NCBI GenBank assembly: GCA_030447245.1
Contig: JAUJPG010000040.1
Coordinates: 4,569-36,941 of the forward strand
Length of the DNA: 32,373 bases
Origin: Chloroflexota bacterium
Lineage (GTDB): Bacteria > Chloroflexota > UBA6077 > JACCZL01
Direction: 5' to 3'
Program-made: the position numbers and the translations under genes
Notes under the pieces: generated by a model
Databases searched by the model: none
What the model saw: only the letters and a program-made list of their open reading frames with translations
Told to the model about the DNA's origin: nothing
Shown: positions 24,301 through 30,750 of the stretch, one piece after another
Layout: the number at the start of each line of letters is the position of its first letter
How positions within the stretch are numbered: position 1 is the stretch's first letter

Positions 24301-25866
24301 TTATGCGCCGCCGACACGACGACCGTGGCCGGCCCAGAAGGGCTCGCGGAGGACCCGCTTGAGGACCTTGCCGGTTGGCGTGCGCGGGAGCGACTCGACG
24401 AAGTCGATCGAGCGGGGGATCTCGAAGCCGCCAAGTTTGTCTCGACAGAAGCTGATCAATTCCTCGGAGGTCGCAAGCGGCCCATCGCGGCGGACGACGA
24501 TGGCCTTGACGGCTTCGCCCCAGCGCGCGTCCGGTACGCCGATGACCGCCGCGTCGGCAACCGCGGGGTGCTCGAACAGGACGTCCTCGACGGCGCGCGG
24601 GTAGACGTTCTCGCCGCCGGTGACGATCATGTCTTTGACCCGATCCTGGACGTAGACGTAGCCAGCGTCGTCCAGCACGCCAGCGTCGCCGGTATGGAGC
24701 CAGCCGCCGCGGAGCGCCGCCGCCGACTCCTCCCCACGGTTCCAGTAACCGCGCATGAGCTGGGGACCGCGGGCGACAATCTCGCCGATCTGACCGGCTG
24801 GCAGCGAGCGGTCGTGCTCGTCGACGACCCGCAGCTCGGTTCCCAGGACCGTGCGACCACCGGAGAGCAGAAGATTCGGCCGATCGGCCAGCGCGCGTCG
24901 GTGGTCGTCGGGGAGCAGGAAGCTCAGCGCCACCGTTGCCTCGGTCATGCCGTAGGCCTGGACGAAGTCGCAGCCGAAAACGTCGAGCGCGCGGCGGAGG
25001 GTCGGCTCGGCAATTGGCGACGCGCCGTAGAGGATCAGGCGCAGGTCCGCGAAGCGGCGCGACGCGGCGCCCTGGACGGTGGTCAGGCAGGCCTGGATCA
25101 TCGCCGCCACGAGCACCACAAAGCCGATGCGGTCTTCATCCAGAGCGCGCACGACCTCCGCGGCGTCAAAATCCTGGTGGATCCGGAGCGACCCGCCCCA
25201 GGACAGCGGGCTCAGTGTGCTGAAGACGACGCCGGCGTGGAACATTGGCGCAACGACCAGGCTGCGCTCACCGGGCTGGCCGCGGATGGCGTGGGCGATC
25301 TGGTGAACGTTGGTCGTCACCGCGCGGTGGGTCAACACGGCGCCTTTGGGACGGCCGGTCGTCCCGCTGGTGTACATCTGGTAGGCGTCGTCGTCGGGCG
25401 CGGTCGCGCACTCCGGCGGGTCGGCCGAAAAGCTCTCGATCCATACGCTGTACGCCTGCCAACCGACTGGCGCAGGCCCGTCCAGGGCCACGAACTGCTC
25501 AACGCTCGGCAGATCGTCGCGCTCGCTCTCGACCGACTCGACGAAGGCTGAGCCGACGAGCAGCATCCTGGCGTGAGCGTCGTCGACGACGAACACCCAC
25601 TCTGGCGGTGCGAGCCGATAGTTCATCAGCACGGGAACCACGCCGACTTTGGATGCGCCGAACAGTACGAGGACGTACTCGATGGAGTTCTTGGCGAGGA
25701 CCGCCACGCGGTCGCCAACACCGAGGCCCGCCCCGACGAGCGCGTTCGCCAACCGATTGGCAGTGGCCTGCGCCTGCGCGTAGGTCAGGCAGCGGTCATC
25801 CTGGACCGCGAACTCGCCATTCGGCTGCTCGCGGGCCCAGTAGTCCAGGAAGTCGTGCAGGCGCAT
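24301..25866 (-). CDS. AMP-binding acyl-CoA synthetase/ligase
   Basis: This 521-residue enzyme belongs to the ANL adenylating family (fatty-acid or aryl-CoA ligase type), activating a carboxylic acid through an acyl-AMP to a CoA thioester. Seen motifs: P-loop YTSGTTGRPKG (165-175), GASPIAEP, YGMTEA (305-310), WLHTGDAG with the adenine-ribose Asp, hinge region DRVKDMIVTGGENVYP and the catalytic Lys500 in PTGKVLKR. The ATG at 25866 lies 9 bases after the stop of the TPP-enzyme beta gene, so it is the third gene of that operon. The protein is complete. The substrate may be the acid made from the aldehyde product of the TPP enzyme, which is inference. Confidence 0.93.
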   Translation of the reverse strand: MRLHDFLDYWAREQPNGEFAVQDDRCLTYAQAQATANRLANALVGAGLGVGDRVAVLAKNSIEYVLVLFGASKVGVVPVLMNYRLAPPEWVFVVDDAHARMLLVGSAFVESVESERDDLPSVEQFVALDGPAPVGWQAYSVWIESFSADPPECATAPDDDAYQMYTSGTTGRPKGAVLTHRAVTTNVHQIAHAIRGQPGERSLVVAPMFHAGVVFSTLSPLSWGGSLRIHQDFDAAEVVRALDEDRIGFVVLVAAMIQACLTTVQGAASRRFADLRLILYGASPIAEPTLRRALDVFGCDFVQAYGMTEATVALSFLLPDDHRRALADRPNLLLSGGRTVLGTELRVVDEHDRSLPAGQIGEIVARGPQLMRGYWNRGEESAAALRGGWLHTGDAGVLDDAGYVYVQDRVKDMIVTGGENVYPRAVEDVLFEHPAVADAAVIGVPDARWGEAVKAIVVRRDGPLATSEELISFCRDKLGGFEIPRSIDFVESLPRTPTGKVLKRVLREPFWAGHGRRVGGA

Positions 25867-25874
25867 CCGGGCGC

Positions 25875-26546
25875 TTACCCGCGCGTGGTCTGCGTCTCGC
25901 CGGCGGTGCCAACCTGCTGGGGAGGCGCGGGCTCGACCGGCCGGCCGGCGCGGGCGCGAGCGGCGCGGGCGAACTCGAAGCGATTCTCCAGGATGTGGAC
26001 GTCCATGTAGAACGACGTTGGGTTGCGGGCTTCGACCTTGGCGACGATGCAGGCAAGCTGGGTGCCGTCGATCGCGCGAGTGGCCTCGTCGCGGAAGTCG
26101 TCGACGGTGCGCACGGTGACGGCGCTTGGGTAGCCGGCCGCGCGGGCGATGCCGGCCAGGTCGGCCCCGGTCGACGTGGCGGTTGGGAAACCGCCGACCG
26201 ACATCAGGCTCTCGTTGTCGAAGATGATGTGGGCGAGGTTTGGCGGCAGGTAGCGTGAGGTCGTCGTCAGTCCACCCAGGTTCATCAGGCACGAACCGTC
26301 GCCGTCCAGCACGACGATCTTCTCATCCGGCAGACAGAGCGCCAGGCCAAGGCCGATCGAGGAGGCCAGGCCCATCGCGTGTTCGTTGTAGAAGAAGTTG
26401 GGCCGGTGGCCGAGCGAGTAGAGCTCAGCAGCAACGCCGCCCATGATCGTGACGACGAGCGTGTCGCGGAGCGCGGGGTAGATCGCCTCGAGTGCGTCGA
26501 TCCGTCGCATCGCCCCACCCTCGGTCCCGCCCCGACTCTCGGTCAT
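25875..26546 (-). CDS. TPP-dependent decarboxylase, beta subunit (ComE / phosphonopyruvate decarboxylase-like)
   Basis: This 223-residue protein is the C-terminal, TPP-binding half of a split thiamine-diphosphate decarboxylase. It has FFYNEHAMGLASSIGLGLAL and the TPP motif beginning GDGSCLMNLGGL (82-93) and closing IIFDNES (Asn111), which bind Mg-diphosphate. The closest named relatives are sulfopyruvate decarboxylase beta (ComE) and the matching half of phosphonopyruvate decarboxylase. The C-terminal 50 residues are Arg/Ala/Pro-rich and look like an extension. ATG at 26546 starts four bases after the alpha gene; Met13 at 26510 is an alternative start. No CoM or phosphonate genes are in view, so the 2-oxo acid substrate is open. 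Confidence 0.87.
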   Translation of the reverse strand: MTESRGGTEGGAMRRIDALEAIYPALRDTLVVTIMGGVAAELYSLGHRPNFFYNEHAMGLASSIGLGLALCLPDEKIVVLDGDGSCLMNLGGLTTTSRYLPPNLAHIIFDNESLMSVGGFPTATSTGADLAGIARAAGYPSAVTVRTVDDFRDEATRAIDGTQLACIVAKVEARNPTSFYMDVHILENRFEFARAARARAGRPVEPAPPQQVGTAGETQTTRG

Positions 26547-26550
26547 TGCC

Positions 26551-27063
26551 TCAGTCTTCCCACATCAGTGCGCGGGTCATCAGCAGCGCGACCGGGACGA
26601 GCGCGCTCTCGGCCAGCGTCTGCGCCTCCTTGATCCGCATGGCGGCGGCCGCCGGATCGTCGAGCAGGTAGTAGGGGATGCCGAGCGCCTCGAGGACCGG
26701 CCGCGTCTTGAGCCCGCCCATCGTCTGCCAGGGGTCTCGTTCGCCCAGGTCGCCACGATAGCTGACGAGCATCAGCAACGGGATCTTGTACAGCAGGGCC
26801 AGCGAGACGATGCCGTTGACGCTGGCCAGGAACCCGTGGTTCTGCATCAGCAGCGCCGACTTGCACCCGGCGAAGTGGGCGCCGGCCGAAATGCCGATCG
26901 CCTCCTCCTCCCTGGCCAGCCGAACCAGGTTCACCTCAGGATCGTCGTCGGCCATGCGGATCAGGTGAACCAGCCACGTCTCGGGCAAGGCCGAGATCAG
27001 CCGCACGTCTGCCGCCTTGAGCGCGTCGTAGATGAGCGCGGAGTTGACGACCGAGACGGGCAT
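26551..27063 (-). CDS. TPP-dependent decarboxylase, alpha subunit (ComD-like)
   Basis: The 170-residue product is the N-terminal (pyrimidine-binding) half of the same split enzyme. Typical are IYDALKAADVRLISALPETW, the activating Glu in VRLAREEEAIGISAGAHFAG, LLMQNHGFLASVNGIVSLAL and the YRGDLGERDPWQTMGG segment, which matches sulfopyruvate/phosphonopyruvate decarboxylase alpha regions. It is first in the three-gene set alpha-beta-ligase. The start ATG at 27063 has only a weak ribosome site. Reaction by family: non-oxidative decarboxylation of a 2-oxo acid to an aldehyde in the cytosol. Confidence 0.87.
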   Translation of the reverse strand: MPVSVVNSALIYDALKAADVRLISALPETWLVHLIRMADDDPEVNLVRLAREEEAIGISAGAHFAGCKSALLMQNHGFLASVNGIVSLALLYKIPLLMLVSYRGDLGERDPWQTMGGLKTRPVLEALGIPYYLLDDPAAAAMRIKEAQTLAESALVPVALLMTRALMWED

Positions 27064-27238
27064 CAGGGATCACCGGCCGGCGGGATGGTGGCGGCGGTCT
27101 TATCCCACAGGGGCAGCCGGCCGTCAAGCGGCGGAGGTCCGGTTGACTCTGGCCCGACTCCCCCAGATCGCACGACGACAGGCCAGCCGGACGGCGGTAC
27201 AATGGGCGCCAGCCTCGCCGGGAGAGCTGTCCGCGGCC

Positions 27239-27520
27239 ATCATTGCCCCACCGCCGCGACCTGACCTCGCCGAGACCGACGCCGCGATCTCGCTCCGGGG
27301 CGTCTCGATGGCGTTCGGGTCGGCCGCCCGCGACGTCAGGGTGGTCCAGGCGCTCCGCGACATTGGCGTCTGATTCGGTGGAAACGCGTTCGAGCTCCCG
27401 GCGTTGATGGACAAGCTCAAGTGCGATCCGGACCGCGATCTGAATGTCGCCAAGCAGGGCTTCACGACGAAGCCGTCCCCCGCAGGCCAGGTGGATGCCG
27501 CCAGCGCGATGCTCGCAGGC
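27239..27520 (+). pseudogene. Chimeric remnant of an ABC importer (ATPase N-terminus joined to NMT1 binding-protein fragment)
   Basis: One frame reads AISLRGVSMAFGSAARDVRV and VQALRDIGV, the start of an NrtD/SsuB-type ATPase up to its first strand, then TGA (27371-27373), then FGGNAFELPALMDKL and DPDRDLNVAKQGFTTKP, AGQVDAASAM. The second part is the centre of NMT1/THI5-like binding proteins (pattern GVWFGGNEFELxALL...GQVDAASAM), and the TGA falls on the Trp codon of GVWFGGN. Neither protein is complete, and the Walker A motif is absent. A deletion has joined two genes of one transporter and the product has since decayed. It is not related by position to the importer at 15055-18621. Confidence 0.65.
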
Positions 27521-27552
27521 CCAGACGTCGCGGTATTCGCGCCGGGCGCCGC

Positions 27553-27558
27553 TACAAT
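27553..27558 (+). promoter_or_regulatory. Candidate -10 box for the DNA methyltransferase gene
   Basis: TACAAT lies 25 bases upstream of the TTG at 27584 in GC-rich surroundings. A weak -35 region only. It supports a start inside the ABC remnant and the TTG initiation codon. Confidence 0.35.
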
Positions 27559-27583
27559 CGAGAACTTCGGTGCGGGTGAGCCC

Positions 27584-28696
27584 TTGGAGACGATCGACCC
27601 CCTCCATCGAGACGAGCTGGTCACCATCTACAACGCGGACTCTACCTACCTGCCGTTTATCGACGACGAATCGGTCGATCTGACCGTGACATCGCCCCCG
27701 TACAACCTTGACATGGCCTACAACGGCTACAAGGACGATGTTCCCTACCAGGCATATCTGAACTGGGTGGAGACCTGGGCCAGCACGCTGCTCCGCGTAT
27801 CGAGTGTAGGCGCGCGCGCCTGCATCAACATCCCCCTCGACACGAACAAAGGGGGAAAGCGGCCGGTCTACGCGGATTACGTGCAGGCGTTCACGCGGGC
27901 GGGCTGGAAGTACCACACCACGATCGTCTGGAATGAGCAGAACATCTCGCGCCGCACGGCGTGGGGAAGCTGGCGTAAGCCGTCAGCACCCTTTGTGACC
28001 GCGCCGGTCGAGATGATCCCGGTCTTTTACAAGCGGACCTGGAAACGGTCGGACCGGGGCAAGACCTGGGAGATCGACGCCAAAGACTTCATGGACTGGA
28101 GCCTGGGGCTCTGGACGTTTCCTGGAGCCAACCCGACGCGCGCCGGTCACCCCGCGCCGTACCCTGAGGAGCTTCCGAAGCGGCTGATTCTGCTCTATTC
28201 CTATCGAGAGGACCTGATCCTGGACCCATTCGTGGGATCAGGAACTACCTGCCTGGCGGCGAAAAACCAGGGCCGTCGCTCAATCGGCGTCGAGCTGGAC
28301 GAACGCTACGCGCAATTGGCGAGCAAGGCGGTCGGAGGCCCGGACCCGCGCCTCGAACAGTCGGCGTATTCCCCGAGCCCTGAGAGCGCTCCAATGAAGG
28401 GGCCGTCCCGCATCGGCCAGCGCGCCCACGAGCGTGCGGATCGCGTGCGCGAGATGCGTCGGCGTCGGCGTGCTCAGCACGGCGATACTGTGCTTCATCG
28501 GATTGAACACCACGTCGCTATGCCACCGTCTCGCGCGGCGCTGAACTGCTCGTGCATCTCGGCGCCGTGGCACGCCAGGACGTCTTCCTCCGCCAGTTCG
28601 ATCTCGCGGCCAGGAAGTCGAGCACCAGCGACACCCAGATTCGGCGCCCTCGGATGTCCGCGATCGAGATGCGTGAGAGCAGCCTCCTCGGCGTAG
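27584..28696 (+). CDS. Site-specific DNA methyltransferase (N4-cytosine/N6-adenine), solitary
   Basis: The catalytic core is clear: motif IV TSPPYNLDM (36-44), the target region with AWGSWRKPSAPFVTAPVEMI, and the SAM-binding motif I DPFVGSGTTCLA (214-225), giving the beta-class order IV to I. The Ser-Pro-Pro-Tyr form is commonest in N4-cytosine enzymes, but N6-adenine enzymes also use it. The core ends near residue 250 (RYAQLASKAV); the remaining 120 residues are Arg/Ser/Ala-rich, do not look like a methyltransferase tail and overlap a decayed region, so the natural end may have been lost. TTG at 27584 is the likeliest start; an ATG at 27407 would add residues of the ABC remnant. No restriction nuclease is beside it. 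Confidence 0.82.
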   Translation: METIDPLHRDELVTIYNADSTYLPFIDDESVDLTVTSPPYNLDMAYNGYKDDVPYQAYLNWVETWASTLLRVSSVGARACINIPLDTNKGGKRPVYADYVQAFTRAGWKYHTTIVWNEQNISRRTAWGSWRKPSAPFVTAPVEMIPVFYKRTWKRSDRGKTWEIDAKDFMDWSLGLWTFPGANPTRAGHPAPYPEELPKRLILLYSYREDLILDPFVGSGTTCLAAKNQGRRSIGVELDERYAQLASKAVGGPDPRLEQSAYSPSPESAPMKGPSRIGQRAHERADRVREMRRRRRAQHGDTVLHRIEHHVAMPPSRAALNCSCISAPWHARTSSSASSISRPGSRAPATPRFGALGCPRSRCVRAASSA

Positions 28697-28708
28697 CTCC
28701 ACGATGGT

Positions 28709-28771
28709 GTAGAGCGCGATTGGTGCCGGTGACGGCGGAGGATCGGCGGTACGTAGAGCGCGATTGGCGCC
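28709..28771. repeat. 19-bp direct repeat in the decayed kynureninase 3' end
   Basis: GTAGAGCGCGATTGGTGCC (28709-28727) recurs as GTAGAGCGCGATTGGCGCC (28753-28771), one mismatch, 44 bases apart. On the minus strand both encode the kynureninase motif APIALY, in different frames because 44 is not a multiple of three. A local duplication within a dying gene end explains it. Confidence 0.7.
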
Positions 28772-28778
28772 AGGCGGA

Positions 28779-29966
28779 TTACGTTTGGCGACCGAAGTCG
28801 GGGATCGCGCCGCGCTGCTTGAGCGCCCTGGCGATCCGGACCGCGTCCGGGTGCTCCAGGGCGACGTGGCCGCCGCGCCGCCACGCCTCGCGCGGGGTAC
28901 CGACCGCGAAGCCGAGCGGGCTGAGCAGCTCGTCGATCAGGTACATCAGGTAGCCCGTCTGGTCGAGCGACTTGGCGCGGACGCGCTCCAGGCCGGCCTC
29001 GCGGAACATCGCGAGCGAGCCGTACAGCGCGGCCGCGCCGAGGACCGGCGGCGTGCCGATCTGCCAGGCGCCGGCCCCGGGCGCCGGCTCGAAGTCGAGC
29101 GTCATGTCGAACTGCCGGTCCTTGTGGTGGCCCCACCAGCCGGCCAGAGCCGGCATGGTCCCGAAGTGGCGCTCGTGCACGAATAGGCTGCCGACCGCCC
29201 CGGGACCGCCGTTGAGGTACTTGTAGGTGCACCAGAAGGCGAAGTCGACACCCCACTCGTGCAGCCGATGTGGCACGGCGCCGACCGAGTGGGCACAGTC
29301 CCAGCCGATCGGGATGCCTCGCTCGCGGGCCGCGCGCGTCACGCGCTCGACGTCGAGGAGCTGGCCGCTTCGGTAGAGCACGGTGGGCAGGACGACGAGC
29401 GCGATCTCGTCGGTCATGGCCTCGACCACGTCCGACTCGTCCAGCGTCCGGCCGTCGCGGCTGCGGACCAGGACCAGGTGCTCGTCAGGGTGGTAGCCGC
29501 GCAGGCGGACCTGGCTGGCCAGGGCGTAGACGTCCGAGGGGAAGGTCAGCTCGTCGGCCAGGATCCTGGTCCGCGCGCCGCTCGGGCGGTAGAAGGTCGA
29601 CACCAAGCTGTGGAGGTTCACCGTCGTCGAACCGGTCACGACCAGCTCGTCGGGGCTCGCGCCGACCAGCTCGGCCTCGAGCGCGCCGAGCTCCTCGGCC
29701 AGGTAGAACCAGGGACGCTCGCCGCCGAGCCAGCCGTCGATGCCGAACCGCTTCCAGTCGTCGAGCGCGGCCAGCACCGCCGCCTCGGCGTCACGCGACG
29801 CCAGACCGAGCGAGTTGCCATCCAGGTAGATCCGGTCAGGCTGCGTGTAGAACCGCTCACGGAAGCGGGCCAGAGGGTCGGCCCGGTCGCGGTCGGCCGC
29901 ATGGTCGGGGCCGAGCGCGTAGGGGGGCGCCGAGCCCTCGGTGGTTCCGAGTCCGTTGGTCGTCAT
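28779..29966 (-). CDS. kynU: Kynureninase, C-terminus lost by frameshift
   Basis: The 395-residue product is a PLP-dependent kynureninase, which cleaves kynurenine or 3-hydroxykynurenine to (hydroxy)anthranilate and alanine. Hallmarks: [16 protein letters not shown], the substrate-loop [29 protein letters not shown] with Asp223, and PLP Lys249 in [12 protein letters not shown]. Near the end the family reads [18 protein letters not shown]; here [13 protein letters not shown], while the +1 frame continues [18 protein letters not shown] one-base deletion near 28793 would explain this, and the sequence beyond is scrambled by the duplication at 28709-28771. About 30 C-terminal residues are missing, so activity is doubtful. 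ATG at 29966 follows GGAGGGG closely. No other kynurenine-pathway gene is in view. Confidence 0.87.
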   Translation of the reverse strand: MTTNGLGTTEGSAPPYALGPDHAADRDRADPLARFRERFYTQPDRIYLDGNSLGLASRDAEAAVLAALDDWKRFGIDGWLGGERPWFYLAEELGALEAELVGASPDELVVTGSTTVNLHSLVSTFYRPSGARTRILADELTFPSDVYALASQVRLRGYHPDEHLVLVRSRDGRTLDESDVVEAMTDEIALVVLPTVLYRSGQLLDVERVTRAARERGIPIGWDCAHSVGAVPHRLHEWGVDFAFWCTYKYLNGGPGAVGSLFVHERHFGTMPALAGWWGHHKDRQFDMTLDFEPAPGAGAWQIGTPPVLGAAALYGSLAMFREAGLERVRAKSLDQTGYLMYLIDELLSPLGFAVGTPREAWRRGGHVALEHPDAVRIARALKQRGAIPDFGRQT

Positions 29967-30113
29967 GTCCCCTCCGCGCGCGCCCGAGGAAGACCCCTGT
30001 AGGGTCGACGAGTACGACGCCCGCCGGCGGAATCTCCGCACTGGCGTCGGATGCGTCGCTCGTACGCCGCCGTGATGCTGCCTATGCTACCCCGTTGGCG
30101 TGCCTGCGTCGGA

Positions 30114-30734
30114 TCAGGCGGCGAGCTTCTTGACTTCCTCGACCACCTGGCCGGCGTCGAGCTCGTCAGCACGCGGAATCCAGCGCACCTGGCCGCGAGT
30201 GTCGACGACGACGAAGCGATTGGTGTGGACGATCTCGCGGCCGGGCACACGCGGCGGGACGCCAAGCTTGTAGCCGGTCATCAGCAGGCCGTCGATCTGC
30301 GCGCGATCACCGGTGAGAAACCGCCAGCCATCCGGGTCGGCGCCGAAGCGCTCGGCGTACTCGGCCAGGACCGGCGGGGTGTCGTGCTCGGGGTCAACCG
30401 AGAACGACAGGATCACCGCCTTGCTGCCGAGCAGGCCGGCCTGCCGAAGCCCAGTCTGCACCTGGCTCATCGTCCCACTCAGCAGGGGGCAGATATCGGT
30501 GCAGGTGGTGAAGACGAAGTTGGCGACGACAACCTTGCCGGCCAGCTCGGTCGACGACACCGGTCGGCCTCGCTGGTCAACCAGCGAGAACTCGGGCGCG
30601 GCGAACAGGACCGGCAGCGTGCTGGCCGGCCGGCAGGCTCCTAACAGGAGCGCCGCGGCCAGAAGGCCGACGAAGGACGCACGACCACCGACGAACGACC
30701 GGGCTCGGGCGAGGTGATCTGATCTTCCGGCCAC
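30114..30734 (-). CDS. SCO1/SenC family copper chaperone, lipoprotein
   Basis: This 206-residue protein has a signal anchor with a lipobox (LLLGAC, Cys34) and a thioredoxin fold outside the membrane. The copper-binding Cys pair is C78-TDI-C82 in FVFTTCTDICPLLSGTM, and the ligand His lies in IVHTNRFVVVD. SCO proteins deliver copper to the CuA site of cytochrome c oxidase or maintain its thiols. GTG at 30734 begins 16 bases after the stop of the CtaA-CtaB gene, so the two form an operon for aa3-type oxidase assembly. It is followed by 147 bases before the kynureninase gene. Confidence 0.92.
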   Translation of the reverse strand: MAGRSDHLARARSFVGGRASFVGLLAAALLLGACRPASTLPVLFAAPEFSLVDQRGRPVSSTELAGKVVVANFVFTTCTDICPLLSGTMSQVQTGLRQAGLLGSKAVILSFSVDPEHDTPPVLAEYAERFGADPDGWRFLTGDRAQIDGLLMTGYKLGVPPRVPGREIVHTNRFVVVDTRGQVRWIPRADELDAGQVVEEVKKLAA

Positions 30735-30750
30735 TCGTCTTCCGGGGCGC

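Noticed and set aside
28300..28700. Minus-strand frame starting MKHSIAVLSTPTPTHLAHAI and a second with ADIRGRRIWVSLVLDFLAARS
   Set aside because: Both look faintly protein-like (the second recalled a transposase), but no family motif is complete and they overlap the methyltransferase tail and decayed sequence.
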